Below, piece by piece: positions 7,666-15,191 of a stretch of 23,254 nt of DNA. The translations under genes were made by a program, and so were the position numbers. Numbering within the stretch: the first letter of the stretch is position 1; the number at the start of each line of letters is the position of its first letter. This DNA comes from a virus: positions 1 through 23,254 of the IMG/VR virus record IMGVR_UViG_3300017767_000140; one strand, given 5' to 3'. The notes under the pieces were generated by a model. That model was given only the letters and a program-made list of their open reading frames with translations, ran no database searches and had not been told where the DNA came from.

Positions 7666-10347
7666 TTAATTAAAGAATCCCTCCCAATCTTTGGTGAATG
7701 TTTCTCTGTCTCCCGGGCGCACAACGTGATCAATATCCCCATCTCCATCTCCTCCACCGTCAGAGGTTCCTGGAAGAAATTCCCCCGGGTCTATAGCGCA
7801 TGTACCTCCGCGACCTGTGTAGCTAGGGGCTGTTATTGGCATAAGGAACCATTCTTTTATATCTGAAGTATAATATTTTAAATAAGTTTCCATTTCTGTT
7901 TGCGCTTTACCATAGAACCTACTTTCATTTCCTACAGTAGGTGGTAAAGCGGTTTGCCTTATTTCCCAGTCTGTTTCTCCGGGTTGTTTACTTATTTCCT
8001 CTAACAATTTATCCTCAAAATATTTGTAATTATCAAACAAGATAGTTGATGTACTTTTACTTTTGTTTCTGGTGTGTCCTGGTTTTTTACTTTCTAGCCC
8101 AGGGCCTGCTGGCCCATGATACATAATACTATCTATCCAAACATAATAATCTTTTCCTTTAATTGTTATTTTATTACTTTTCAACCACACAAAATATGGT
8201 ATATCTCCTTCACTTTCGTAAACAGTAGAACTATATCTTGAACGACAGTGCGGAGTTAATCCTGTAATTAGCGGAGGCGGTTCGCCTTCTAGATCTGGTT
8301 CTGATATTTCCTCTCCTTGTATACTTCTTCCATCGTCTTTAATAACTGTAACTGATCCTGGTATTTTAGGAATATCTCCAGATTCTGCGACTGCAATTGT
8401 TTTATCAATTTGATTAGGGTTTAGTTTTGTAATTCTTACATCTACATCTTGTTCAATTATTTCAGGGTTATTATCATCGCATAATGTAATTTCAGCATTA
8501 GATATTTTAGAGACTGCTTTTGCTATTCTCGATTTCCCAGGGATTACCATCTCTACATCTACTGTGTCATTAGAATCTCCAATATCAACATTAATTAATT
8601 TTTTGCGTAAGTTTTTAGAAGATTCTTGTAAGTAATCTATTTTTTCAGTTACTGTTGCTGTTTCTTCTCTAAGTTTTCGAGGACCACTAGCCCATGGGTT
8701 ATGTACTTTAACTCCTGTAACTTCGAACTTATGAAGTTCAAATTGACTAGCTTTACTACTTGTAGTAAAGGATAAACCTACATTTAAAGGTGGTAATTCT
8801 TCATTTTTTATTTGTTGGTTATTTTGAAAACCTCTCCATGCGTTATATTTTTCTCCTGTTGTACCACTTGTTCCAACTCCAACATTTAATCTTAATTCTA
8901 ATATTGTATTATAATCTGTTTCACTAGTGAGCTTATTGTATACTGTTACCTTGGTACCTTTATTAGTTAAATCAACTCTATAATCTACAAACTGAGCTGA
9001 CACTGCAGAAGTATGCATTGGTACTGCTGCACCTGCTGTTGCACTCATGTCTACAGATGTGAGTACTTGAGTATCATAAAATTTGCTACCTCTTATACCT
9101 ATCGAGCATGGAGAAGCTGTATAAGAGGTACCATCAAACCAACCAGGTTTATCTTCTGAGGTTGATGCAAAGTTACCACCAATATCAAACCCAACCCCTA
9201 AGAAACTATCTGCCGGGCTACCTTCTCCTACACTACCAACGTTCCCTGTACCAGTATTACCGCTACCAACGTTCCCTGTACCAATATTACCACTATAACC
9301 AGTATTTGGATCCCAATTATTTCGTTTGAATAATCCAACTGTTGAATGCGCCGTACCAGCTACCTCATTAGAACTAAAATCTGCTATAGCATAACCTAGA
9401 GTAGAACCTACACCATTAGGAATTATAAACGAATTTCTTTCTGGGTTTCTAAAGAACGAAAGACAAAATCCTTCTCCTGCACCTGCTGGGGCCCATTGTT
9501 GTACCCATCTAGTAGCGCTAGTTCCTACGGATTGAGTTCCACCGTAAGCTGTAGGGCTTGGAACATTAAATGATCTAGCTCTAAAATCTACCCGAATTGT
9601 ATACTCTGGATCAAATGCAACGTATTTTGGATTATATGTTATAAAACCACCACTGTACAACATTGGGTAGAATTTATCTCCTGTAATGGCGTCAATAGTA
9701 GTGTTTGTTTGGTCGAGTACTAAATTAAAACCTAAACTACTTGTAGATTGTACGTGCATAGGTCCGATTGAGTAGTCCGGAGATCTTTCTATCTCAGCTC
9801 CAGTACTAGGGTTGAACCATGATGGTTTACCATTACGAACAGTATTACCTGCAATATATAAATCAGAATTTAAATATCCAGTTTCAAATGTAAATTGATC
9901 ATCAGTAAATTTTCCTTTAGGTATATAAATTTTTGAATCAAGTAAATGGAAATAGGAATTTACATCTTCAAATATAAAATTATTAAGACCAAGACCATCT
10001 GAATCAGAAGTATATCTCCCTAAGAATGTGACTGAATATCTTGATGTAGTTTTATTATAATTAATAAGAGGTTTTGTTATAGAATCAAAATTTGTACCTT
10101 CAGGACAAGTTGGAGTTACTGCAAATAGATCAGAATTAGAACTTAAACTAAATGATGTTAAATCTTTAGGGTATACTCTACTTTTGTAATTAGTGTTTTT
10201 ATCTATTTTGTATATTAAAGGAACAGCGCCATATACAATTTCTGAGGTACCATCACACCGATCAGCAGAGAGAGAGCTTACAGTACAAACAAACATTTCT
10301 TTTGTTTCGTCGTTGTAAAATACGTCTGATTGTTTAGTACTGAACAT
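7666..10347 (-). CDS. L-type-lectin-like virion protein with pentapeptide-repeat insertion (893 aa)
   Basis: Residues about 245-490 carry the layout of a legume/L-type lectin sandwich: GEGFCLSFFRNP, then GVGSTLGYA, then FLGVGFDIGGNF (the position of VEFDTxxN), then CSIGIRGSKFYD and the back strand VDYRVDLTNKGTKVTVYNK. Between the second and third elements, about residues 350-373, sits a repeat GNxG(S/T). Residues 1-70 look like part of a domain that begins in the preceding 774-aa protein. Residues about 560-660 are charged with a heptad-like helix (EKIDYLQESSKNLRKKL). The C-terminus is Gly/Asp-rich (GGGDGDGDIDHV). I infer a sugar-binding role at the tail tip. The frame is the same as that of the 774-aa gene, with only TAG TAA and three codons between. 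The start follows a TAAATAATT motif by 3 nt. Confidence 0.6.
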   Translation of the reverse strand: MFSTKQSDVFYNDETKEMFVCTVSSLSADRCDGTSEIVYGAVPLIYKIDKNTNYKSRVYPKDLTSFSLSSNSDLFAVTPTCPEGTNFDSITKPLINYNKTTSRYSVTFLGRYTSDSDGLGLNNFIFEDVNSYFHLLDSKIYIPKGKFTDDQFTFETGYLNSDLYIAGNTVRNGKPSWFNPSTGAEIERSPDYSIGPMHVQSTSSLGFNLVLDQTNTTIDAITGDKFYPMLYSGGFITYNPKYVAFDPEYTIRVDFRARSFNVPSPTAYGGTQSVGTSATRWVQQWAPAGAGEGFCLSFFRNPERNSFIIPNGVGSTLGYAIADFSSNEVAGTAHSTVGLFKRNNWDPNTGYSGNIGTGNVGSGNTGTGNVGSVGEGSPADSFLGVGFDIGGNFASTSEDKPGWFDGTSYTASPCSIGIRGSKFYDTQVLTSVDMSATAGAAVPMHTSAVSAQFVDYRVDLTNKGTKVTVYNKLTSETDYNTILELRLNVGVGTSGTTGEKYNAWRGFQNNQQIKNEELPPLNVGLSFTTSSKASQFELHKFEVTGVKVHNPWASGPRKLREETATVTEKIDYLQESSKNLRKKLINVDIGDSNDTVDVEMVIPGKSRIAKAVSKISNAEITLCDDNNPEIIEQDVDVRITKLNPNQIDKTIAVAESGDIPKIPGSVTVIKDDGRSIQGEEISEPDLEGEPPPLITGLTPHCRSRYSSTVYESEGDIPYFVWLKSNKITIKGKDYYVWIDSIMYHGPAGPGLESKKPGHTRNKSKSTSTILFDNYKYFEDKLLEEISKQPGETDWEIRQTALPPTVGNESRFYGKAQTEMETYLKYYTSDIKEWFLMPITAPSYTGRGGTCAIDPGEFLPGTSDGGGDGDGDIDHVVRPGDRETFTKDWEGFFN
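9233..9292 (-). repeat. 30-bp tandem repeat (two copies) encoding GNxG(S/T) pentapeptides
   Basis: Positions 9233-9262 and 9263-9292 are near-identical 30-mers differing at two positions that I can see. Each encodes two pentads of the type GNVGS/GNTGT on the minus strand; flanking sequence extends the pattern to about four or five pentads. The unit is inserted inside the lectin-like domain. The high identity of the two copies suggests recent duplication by slippage. Confidence 0.85.
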
Positions 10348-10360
10348 ATAAATTATTTAC
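10348..10360 (-). promoter_or_regulatory. T4-late-promoter-like motif at the 774-aa/893-aa junction
   Basis: The minus strand reads TAG TAA ATA ATT TAT ATG. The exact 9-mer TAAATAATT covers 10359-10351 and ends 3 nt before the start codon of the lectin-like gene, and its first three bases are themselves an in-frame stop codon. The predicted T4-type late start would fall one base before the ATG. Confidence 0.6.
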
Positions 10361-12684
10361 TACGTTATTATGGATTTCGAACTAGCTTTATTTTTAAATG
10401 ATCCATCTACAAAATCATATAACTCAGTTACTGTTTCTGCAGACGTTTGCACGTAAATTGTATTTTCGATGATATCAAAGTCTAATATATTACTCGTTGT
10501 AAGTATATTAGCCTTAGTAAGACCTGTAGAGTGCTTATTAAACACTGTTGCAAAAGCTGTAGAAAGTGGGTCTACTGTTTGAGTATGTATGTTTCTAACA
10601 AATACTTCTCCAGCGCTAATAAACTGTTGATCAAATAACTTTACTGCGGTTGTTGTTGGATCGTTAGTTGCTGATGCTTCATATGTAGTAGTAGAGTTTG
10701 TATATATAGAGGAAGTATCAATTGTCATATACGGTATTGTAGTTTCTGTAAAATAATGAGTTATTAAATCATTACTAGACCCTGGGTGACCAGCAAACGG
10801 CCCACCATCAATAGCTGAGACCGCGGAAACAGAACCACATGATAATGCTATTGTATGTAAGTCGCTACAGCTTGTAAAACCAGTTAATGGCGCAGAAAAT
10901 TGGTCTCTCCAACCATCATTAGATGGAGATGTACAATGAGTACCAGATTCTGGTAAAACATGACTAGTTATAAAAGTATCATACATTCCAGTTACGCTAG
11001 AATATAAAGTACCGGTGGCTTCATATTCAGCGCTAGATATAGCAGTAAGTAAAGTGTCAAAATATAACCCATCATAATATTCTGCAGCTGTTGTACAACC
11101 AGAGGAGGTACTTGAATCTGATGCACTGCTTATATATGATGTTCCTGCGTATCTCTTTGGGTATACGGGCTTTATAAAGTAAAACTCATTACCATATACA
11201 TCACTCCGTAATTTAATGCCTGTTTTATTAGTTATTAATAGATCTGTAAGCCTTTCTGACTCTGGATATATGTTTAATACGCTTATAGGGTATGTATCAG
11301 TATTTTTCCAATCTATATGACCAATTTCATCTTCCCAGAAACTAATATTATCTTCTCTTTTATTAATACCTGTAGAAGAGTACTCTAAGCTATTTTCTTG
11401 ACTTTGATATCCATAATTTCGTAATATTTTATTATTGTAAAAACTTATAGAAGCGCTTTGATCATTGTTTTTGTATTCGTTTGTTTTTGCTTTAAAAATG
11501 AGCGGTGTTTTTTGTTTTATTTTTATATTACGAAGAATCTCTCCAGTATTGCTATTTTTAATATAACCGACACATTTAATGCCAGGTTCATATTTATTAG
11601 GATTAGGAACTACATAACCTGTACCATTGAACGCAGATAAGTCTATATTAAATGTTAACCCGTTAGAATAAAAATTAGTTGTTCCAGTATTTTTAAAAGA
11701 CAATTGATACGGGTAAATTTCTGTACTTTTTATGTTTACAGGTTTGTTATATAAATTTGGATTGTATCTTTGATTTAAACTATTTGTAGGATTAGTATTA
11801 TTAAATAGCTGTATTGCTTTTGCAGATTGTTTATTACCAGATACATGATATAAATCATTTGCTAAATATTTTTCTATTAATCCTTTTTCGTGTGTAAATT
11901 TTAAATTTTCTAATGTCTTTTCTTCTCCTCTAAAGTATCTACCAGGTAATCTTTCAAAATTTGAAAACGGTTGATTAACGCTCAATATACTTTCAGGAGT
12001 TGATATATTATTAGTTTCTAGTTTTAACTTCTTACCATTAGTGTTTATTGATATTGCCTGTAATATATTAGGTACTTCGTTAAGTACCTTACGGGTAATA
12101 TTTAAAATTAAATCTTTATCTATTGCGTGAATGTTATACAAAAATTCATCAGAAACATAGCTCTTTAAATTTATTTCTATATTGTTTGCTATTTTTTGTA
12201 TATTAATATCTTCTATAGCGGTGTTAGTATTTTCTTTTACAAATTCTTTACTACTGAGTAACCTAGCTATATAATTTTTTAAATATTTTTTTATACCTGC
12301 TTTTGAAGTTTTAAGTTTATTTTTTGATGTAGAAAACTTAACCTCTTCTCTCAAATCTCGAACGTTAGTTAATTGGTTTTGTATTATTTCAATAAAATAG
12401 TGAACTGATAATTCTAGTTCATATACATCATCAGTATCTATTCTCTCAAGAAAGCGTTGTACATTAGTATCTAAAGTTGATAAATTTAAATTCTTTAAAA
12501 ATTGTATGTAAATATTTTTAGTATAATCGTTATTATAATTAGTATTTGTCTCTTTTTGATTTTTCCACTCAATAAGATAGTTATTATAATTTATCGACAA
12601 CTCAGAAGAGTCAGAAATATCTTCATAATAAGCTTTCCATTCAATAAAAGATAATGGATTAGTTGTATTTAAATCTATTGTCAT
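10360..12684 (-). CDS. Baseplate-associated or tail-peripheral protein of unknown family (774 aa)
   Basis: Not recognised as a named family. The first 230 residues are charged and helical (EWKAYYEDI; LSTLDTNVQRFLERIDTDDVYEL; KYLKNYIARLLSSKEF), like an adaptor that docks on a baseplate. Residues about 330-520 are beta-rich with many Asn and Tyr. Residues about 525-640 form an unusual small Ser/Thr-rich region with five cysteines (SSGCTT; GTHCTS; TSCSDL; LSCGS). The last 70 residues (ILDFDIIENTIYVQTSAETV) look like the first strands of a repeat domain that seems to continue in the N-terminus of the next gene. Its ATG overlaps the stop of the 836-aa gene (ATGA), and a good Shine-Dalgarno AAGGAAAGG lies 9 nt upstream. 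It occupies roughly the position after gp7 in T4-like order, but I cannot assign it to gp8. Confidence 0.5.
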   Translation of the reverse strand: MTIDLNTTNPLSFIEWKAYYEDISDSSELSINYNNYLIEWKNQKETNTNYNNDYTKNIYIQFLKNLNLSTLDTNVQRFLERIDTDDVYELELSVHYFIEIIQNQLTNVRDLREEVKFSTSKNKLKTSKAGIKKYLKNYIARLLSSKEFVKENTNTAIEDINIQKIANNIEINLKSYVSDEFLYNIHAIDKDLILNITRKVLNEVPNILQAISINTNGKKLKLETNNISTPESILSVNQPFSNFERLPGRYFRGEEKTLENLKFTHEKGLIEKYLANDLYHVSGNKQSAKAIQLFNNTNPTNSLNQRYNPNLYNKPVNIKSTEIYPYQLSFKNTGTTNFYSNGLTFNIDLSAFNGTGYVVPNPNKYEPGIKCVGYIKNSNTGEILRNIKIKQKTPLIFKAKTNEYKNNDQSASISFYNNKILRNYGYQSQENSLEYSSTGINKREDNISFWEDEIGHIDWKNTDTYPISVLNIYPESERLTDLLITNKTGIKLRSDVYGNEFYFIKPVYPKRYAGTSYISSASDSSTSSGCTTAAEYYDGLYFDTLLTAISSAEYEATGTLYSSVTGMYDTFITSHVLPESGTHCTSPSNDGWRDQFSAPLTGFTSCSDLHTIALSCGSVSAVSAIDGGPFAGHPGSSNDLITHYFTETTIPYMTIDTSSIYTNSTTTYEASATNDPTTTAVKLFDQQFISAGEVFVRNIHTQTVDPLSTAFATVFNKHSTGLTKANILTTSNILDFDIIENTIYVQTSAETVTELYDFVDGSFKNKASSKSIIT

Positions 12685-15191
12685 ATATTAAGACCTTTCC
12701 TTATTTGATAATCTACATTTTTATATATTATACCACCAGTACTATCCCAATTACTAATAGAAGATGTACTGCGAGTAACAGATGTATAATCATTACTGAA
12801 ATCTACAATACTGTTTTTTAAATTTTGTACAGAAGACGTAGTGTCGAAAGTTGTATATGGGTAGAAAATATAAAAACCATCTAAACCACTTGCTCCTGAA
12901 ACTGAAGTATCTAATGGCCAACCCCAGTTACTATATACATTATAAGAGCTTAGTGGGTATGTAGAAGATTCTCCAGACGAACTACCATCAACATGTTTGG
13001 TTGCAACTTTTTGAGGTTTTACTACTACAAACTCATTGTTAAACTTTTGCCTAGCTACAAAATTAGTATAAGCTGAAACAGTGTATGTTGATGCTGTGAT
13101 AGGGTTGTTAAAATCTACGTTTCTTCCGTCTGCTGAAGTTGTGTAGTAGTTAGAGTTTAAACTTTGTTCTTGTCGTTCATAATCCCCTAAGAGTTTAGTT
13201 AATTTTATACTAAACAAATCATATAACCGTTTTAACTCTGGAGGAGGAGTTGGTAATACAATATCTATATCTTCATTGAAGAAATCATAAAATGATTGTA
13301 AGTTATCTAGGTTACAATAATCAACATCGTTATTATTTGCAACAAAGTTTGCTATTTTTTCAAAAACTGTTTTACCGAAAACAGTAGGACTTGAGCTTGC
13401 TTCACCAACAAACGAAGTAAATATACCGTCAAATAAATTATCATATTCATGTAAAAAAGATTGAAATCTATAATCTTTTATTGTTTGAGAATAATCTATA
13501 TCCTCGTTAGTTTTATAAACCTCAACATCATTTGTAGAAGGCAGTACTGTAAAAGTATAGGATGCTTCAATCACATTGCCAGTACCTGCATTACCAGCTC
13601 CTAAGTTACCTGAACCAACATCTCCATGAGAAGCTGTTAAAGCAACTGGACCAAGCGGGCCAGTACCATCATAATCTATTACCTCACCGAAACCAGAAAC
13701 TGATTGAGTTGAAGTAAAGGAATCCAGTCTACCAGTTATGTTTAATGTCCATGTACCTGCTTCTTGTGGGGTAATGTTAGTATATAGAAAACTACTTAAA
13801 TTTGTTTTACTAGTAGAAGTGTCATATGGAAATTTATTTGTACTAATACTACTTATGTTAGAAGTAGTTGTTGTAGTACCATCAGTCCATTCTAAGTAAA
13901 ATTGATTATCTGCAGTTATAGTATTAGTATTACTCCATAAAAAGTTAGGGTAAAATTTAGCAATATTTAACTCTCTATCTGCTAATGCTATAAACAATTG
14001 AAATTTATCTCCTTGTCTTTTATATTGTATACCAGACATTTCCTTCATACCTGTAGAGGTGAAAGAGAGTCTTGTAGGAGTTGGTTTAGAAATCTTAATT
14101 GGATAGCCAACCTCTGTAGTCGCGGTACCTACAAATGCGCCTACTTGATTTGTTTCTAGAAATGTTAAACCACTATTGTTAATATCTGAGTCAATATCAT
14201 CTATATAAAAATTTCTTACTTTATGTTTACTAGTATCAAGCTTAAACAATAACCTCACACCAGGATTAATATTAGGTATATCATCATAATATATAAATGC
14301 TGGTGTATCATGGGCGGATACAGAATATGGATGAGAGGGTTGCATTGATGTAACTCCTGCCGTGTTTGTAAATGTACTATCATAACCTTGGAACGTACTT
14401 ACTGTAGCACCTAACAAATAAGGAGTCATACCAGCAACAGTAAACTCTTCTACTTTATCTTCTAAAATTGGCTCTATTTTACTAGTAGAAGGATTAACTA
14501 CATAATACTGATTGTTTAATTTAAAATTTAAACCTTTAATGCTATTAATTAGACTACCATCTTGTGGGTCAAAAAAAGCATTATACGGCACTAAGTGAGC
14601 GTATTTACTTTTAGTATCGTATGGTTTAGCTTTACTACCGCTCGCTGTGAGGTATAAGGTAAATTTACCATCCTCTGGTATGTCTTGCCATGAAGCAGAA
14701 ACACCTGCATTAAACAAATTATTTTTTGATCCTGCTGGAAATTGAGCAGCAGAAACAGAAGCAACATAATTATTACTAATAGCTACATTAGTCGGTACAT
14801 GATTGTAAACTGATACTGATTTAGTAACTGTGTTAATATTAGTATTACCTTCTTCGTTAAAGAAATACATTGATACTTTATATATACCAGGTACTTTATA
14901 TCTATGAGTAGTTGTAGTAGTGTTAGCGGCGCTAAGAGTATAACCATCTCCAAAATCCCATACTGCGTTAGTATTAGATAATCTAGGTTCAAAATTATCT
15001 ATAATTGAAGAGCTAGTACCTGTTAAATCTGCAGCAAAGGTAAAATTAGATATTCTAGTAAAACCGGCTTGACTAGTTGATAATGGTTCTACTTTAGTCA
15101 CATCAATAGGAGGAGGAGAGGCTGATGTATTAACAGTAACAGTTATCGGTACTGGTATACTATCAGGAGTGTTGGTTAGTGGATTAGACAT
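12681..15191 (-). CDS. PKD-domain baseplate wedge candidate in gp7 position (836 aa)
   Basis: Residues about 45-130 form a clear PKD domain: VWDFGDG (77-83), then HRYKVPGIYKVSMYF (96-110), the standard WDFGDG...H.Y..pG.Y.V pattern. Residues about 521-540 carry GNLGA/GNAGT pentads like those in the 893-aa protein. Residues about 555-700 (RFQSFLHEYDNLFDGIF; YDFFNEDIDIVLPTPPPELKRLYDLFSIKLTKLLG) read like the helical P2 gpI-type segment found in T4 gp7, which docks on gp6. The gene follows gp25 and gp6 in the order seen in T4, supporting a gp7-type wedge role; T4 gp7 is over 1000 residues. The PKD module suggests an added surface-binding function. ATG overlaps the gp6 stop (TAATG). No Shine-Dalgarno. 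The PKD domain is seen; gp7 equivalence is inference. Confidence 0.55.
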   Translation of the reverse strand: MSNPLTNTPDSIPVPITVTVNTSASPPPIDVTKVEPLSTSQAGFTRISNFTFAADLTGTSSSIIDNFEPRLSNTNAVWDFGDGYTLSAANTTTTTHRYKVPGIYKVSMYFFNEEGNTNINTVTKSVSVYNHVPTNVAISNNYVASVSAAQFPAGSKNNLFNAGVSASWQDIPEDGKFTLYLTASGSKAKPYDTKSKYAHLVPYNAFFDPQDGSLINSIKGLNFKLNNQYYVVNPSTSKIEPILEDKVEEFTVAGMTPYLLGATVSTFQGYDSTFTNTAGVTSMQPSHPYSVSAHDTPAFIYYDDIPNINPGVRLLFKLDTSKHKVRNFYIDDIDSDINNSGLTFLETNQVGAFVGTATTEVGYPIKISKPTPTRLSFTSTGMKEMSGIQYKRQGDKFQLFIALADRELNIAKFYPNFLWSNTNTITADNQFYLEWTDGTTTTTSNISSISTNKFPYDTSTSKTNLSSFLYTNITPQEAGTWTLNITGRLDSFTSTQSVSGFGEVIDYDGTGPLGPVALTASHGDVGSGNLGAGNAGTGNVIEASYTFTVLPSTNDVEVYKTNEDIDYSQTIKDYRFQSFLHEYDNLFDGIFTSFVGEASSSPTVFGKTVFEKIANFVANNNDVDYCNLDNLQSFYDFFNEDIDIVLPTPPPELKRLYDLFSIKLTKLLGDYERQEQSLNSNYYTTSADGRNVDFNNPITASTYTVSAYTNFVARQKFNNEFVVVKPQKVATKHVDGSSSGESSTYPLSSYNVYSNWGWPLDTSVSGASGLDGFYIFYPYTTFDTTSSVQNLKNSIVDFSNDYTSVTRSTSSISNWDSTGGIIYKNVDYQIRKGLNI
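12694..12702 (-). promoter_or_regulatory. Shine-Dalgarno of the 774-aa gene
   Basis: AAGGAAAGG on the minus strand, 9 nt before the ATG at 12684, inside the 3' end of the 836-aa gene. It is the only strong Shine-Dalgarno-like sequence I found before any start in the window. It fits a gene that must be re-initiated inside a polycistronic message. Confidence 0.6.
13571..13628 (-). repeat. GNxG(S/A/T) pentapeptide repeat in the gp7-position protein
   Basis: The minus strand encodes GDVGS, GNLGA, GNAGT, GNV in a row (residues about 521-540). It is the same five-residue pattern as in the lectin-like protein three kilobases downstream, but with different codons, so the match is at protein level. 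It forms a loop between two beta-rich segments. Confidence 0.75.

Noticed and set aside
7663-7866. + strand open frame opposite the 3' end of the lectin-like gene
   Set aside because: Antisense shadow; odd composition and no supporting signals.
9108-9329. + strand Tyr/Gln-rich open frame of 73 codons
   Set aside because: Its repetitive YQYYRYQ composition is simply the antisense reading of the GNxG repeat DNA.
7666-10347. Diversity-generating retroelement targeting the lectin-like gene
   Set aside because: No reverse transcriptase, no template repeat and no adenine-biased variable repeat is visible in the window.
11458-11640. + strand Phe/Ile-rich open frame of 60 codons
   Set aside because: Looks membrane-like only because it is antisense to an AT-rich Asn/Lys coding region; no start signals.
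14783-14992. Minus-strand open frame inside the PKD protein gene
   Set aside because: Out-of-frame shadow of the PKD domain coding sequence; Leu/Ile-rich from the AT bias.
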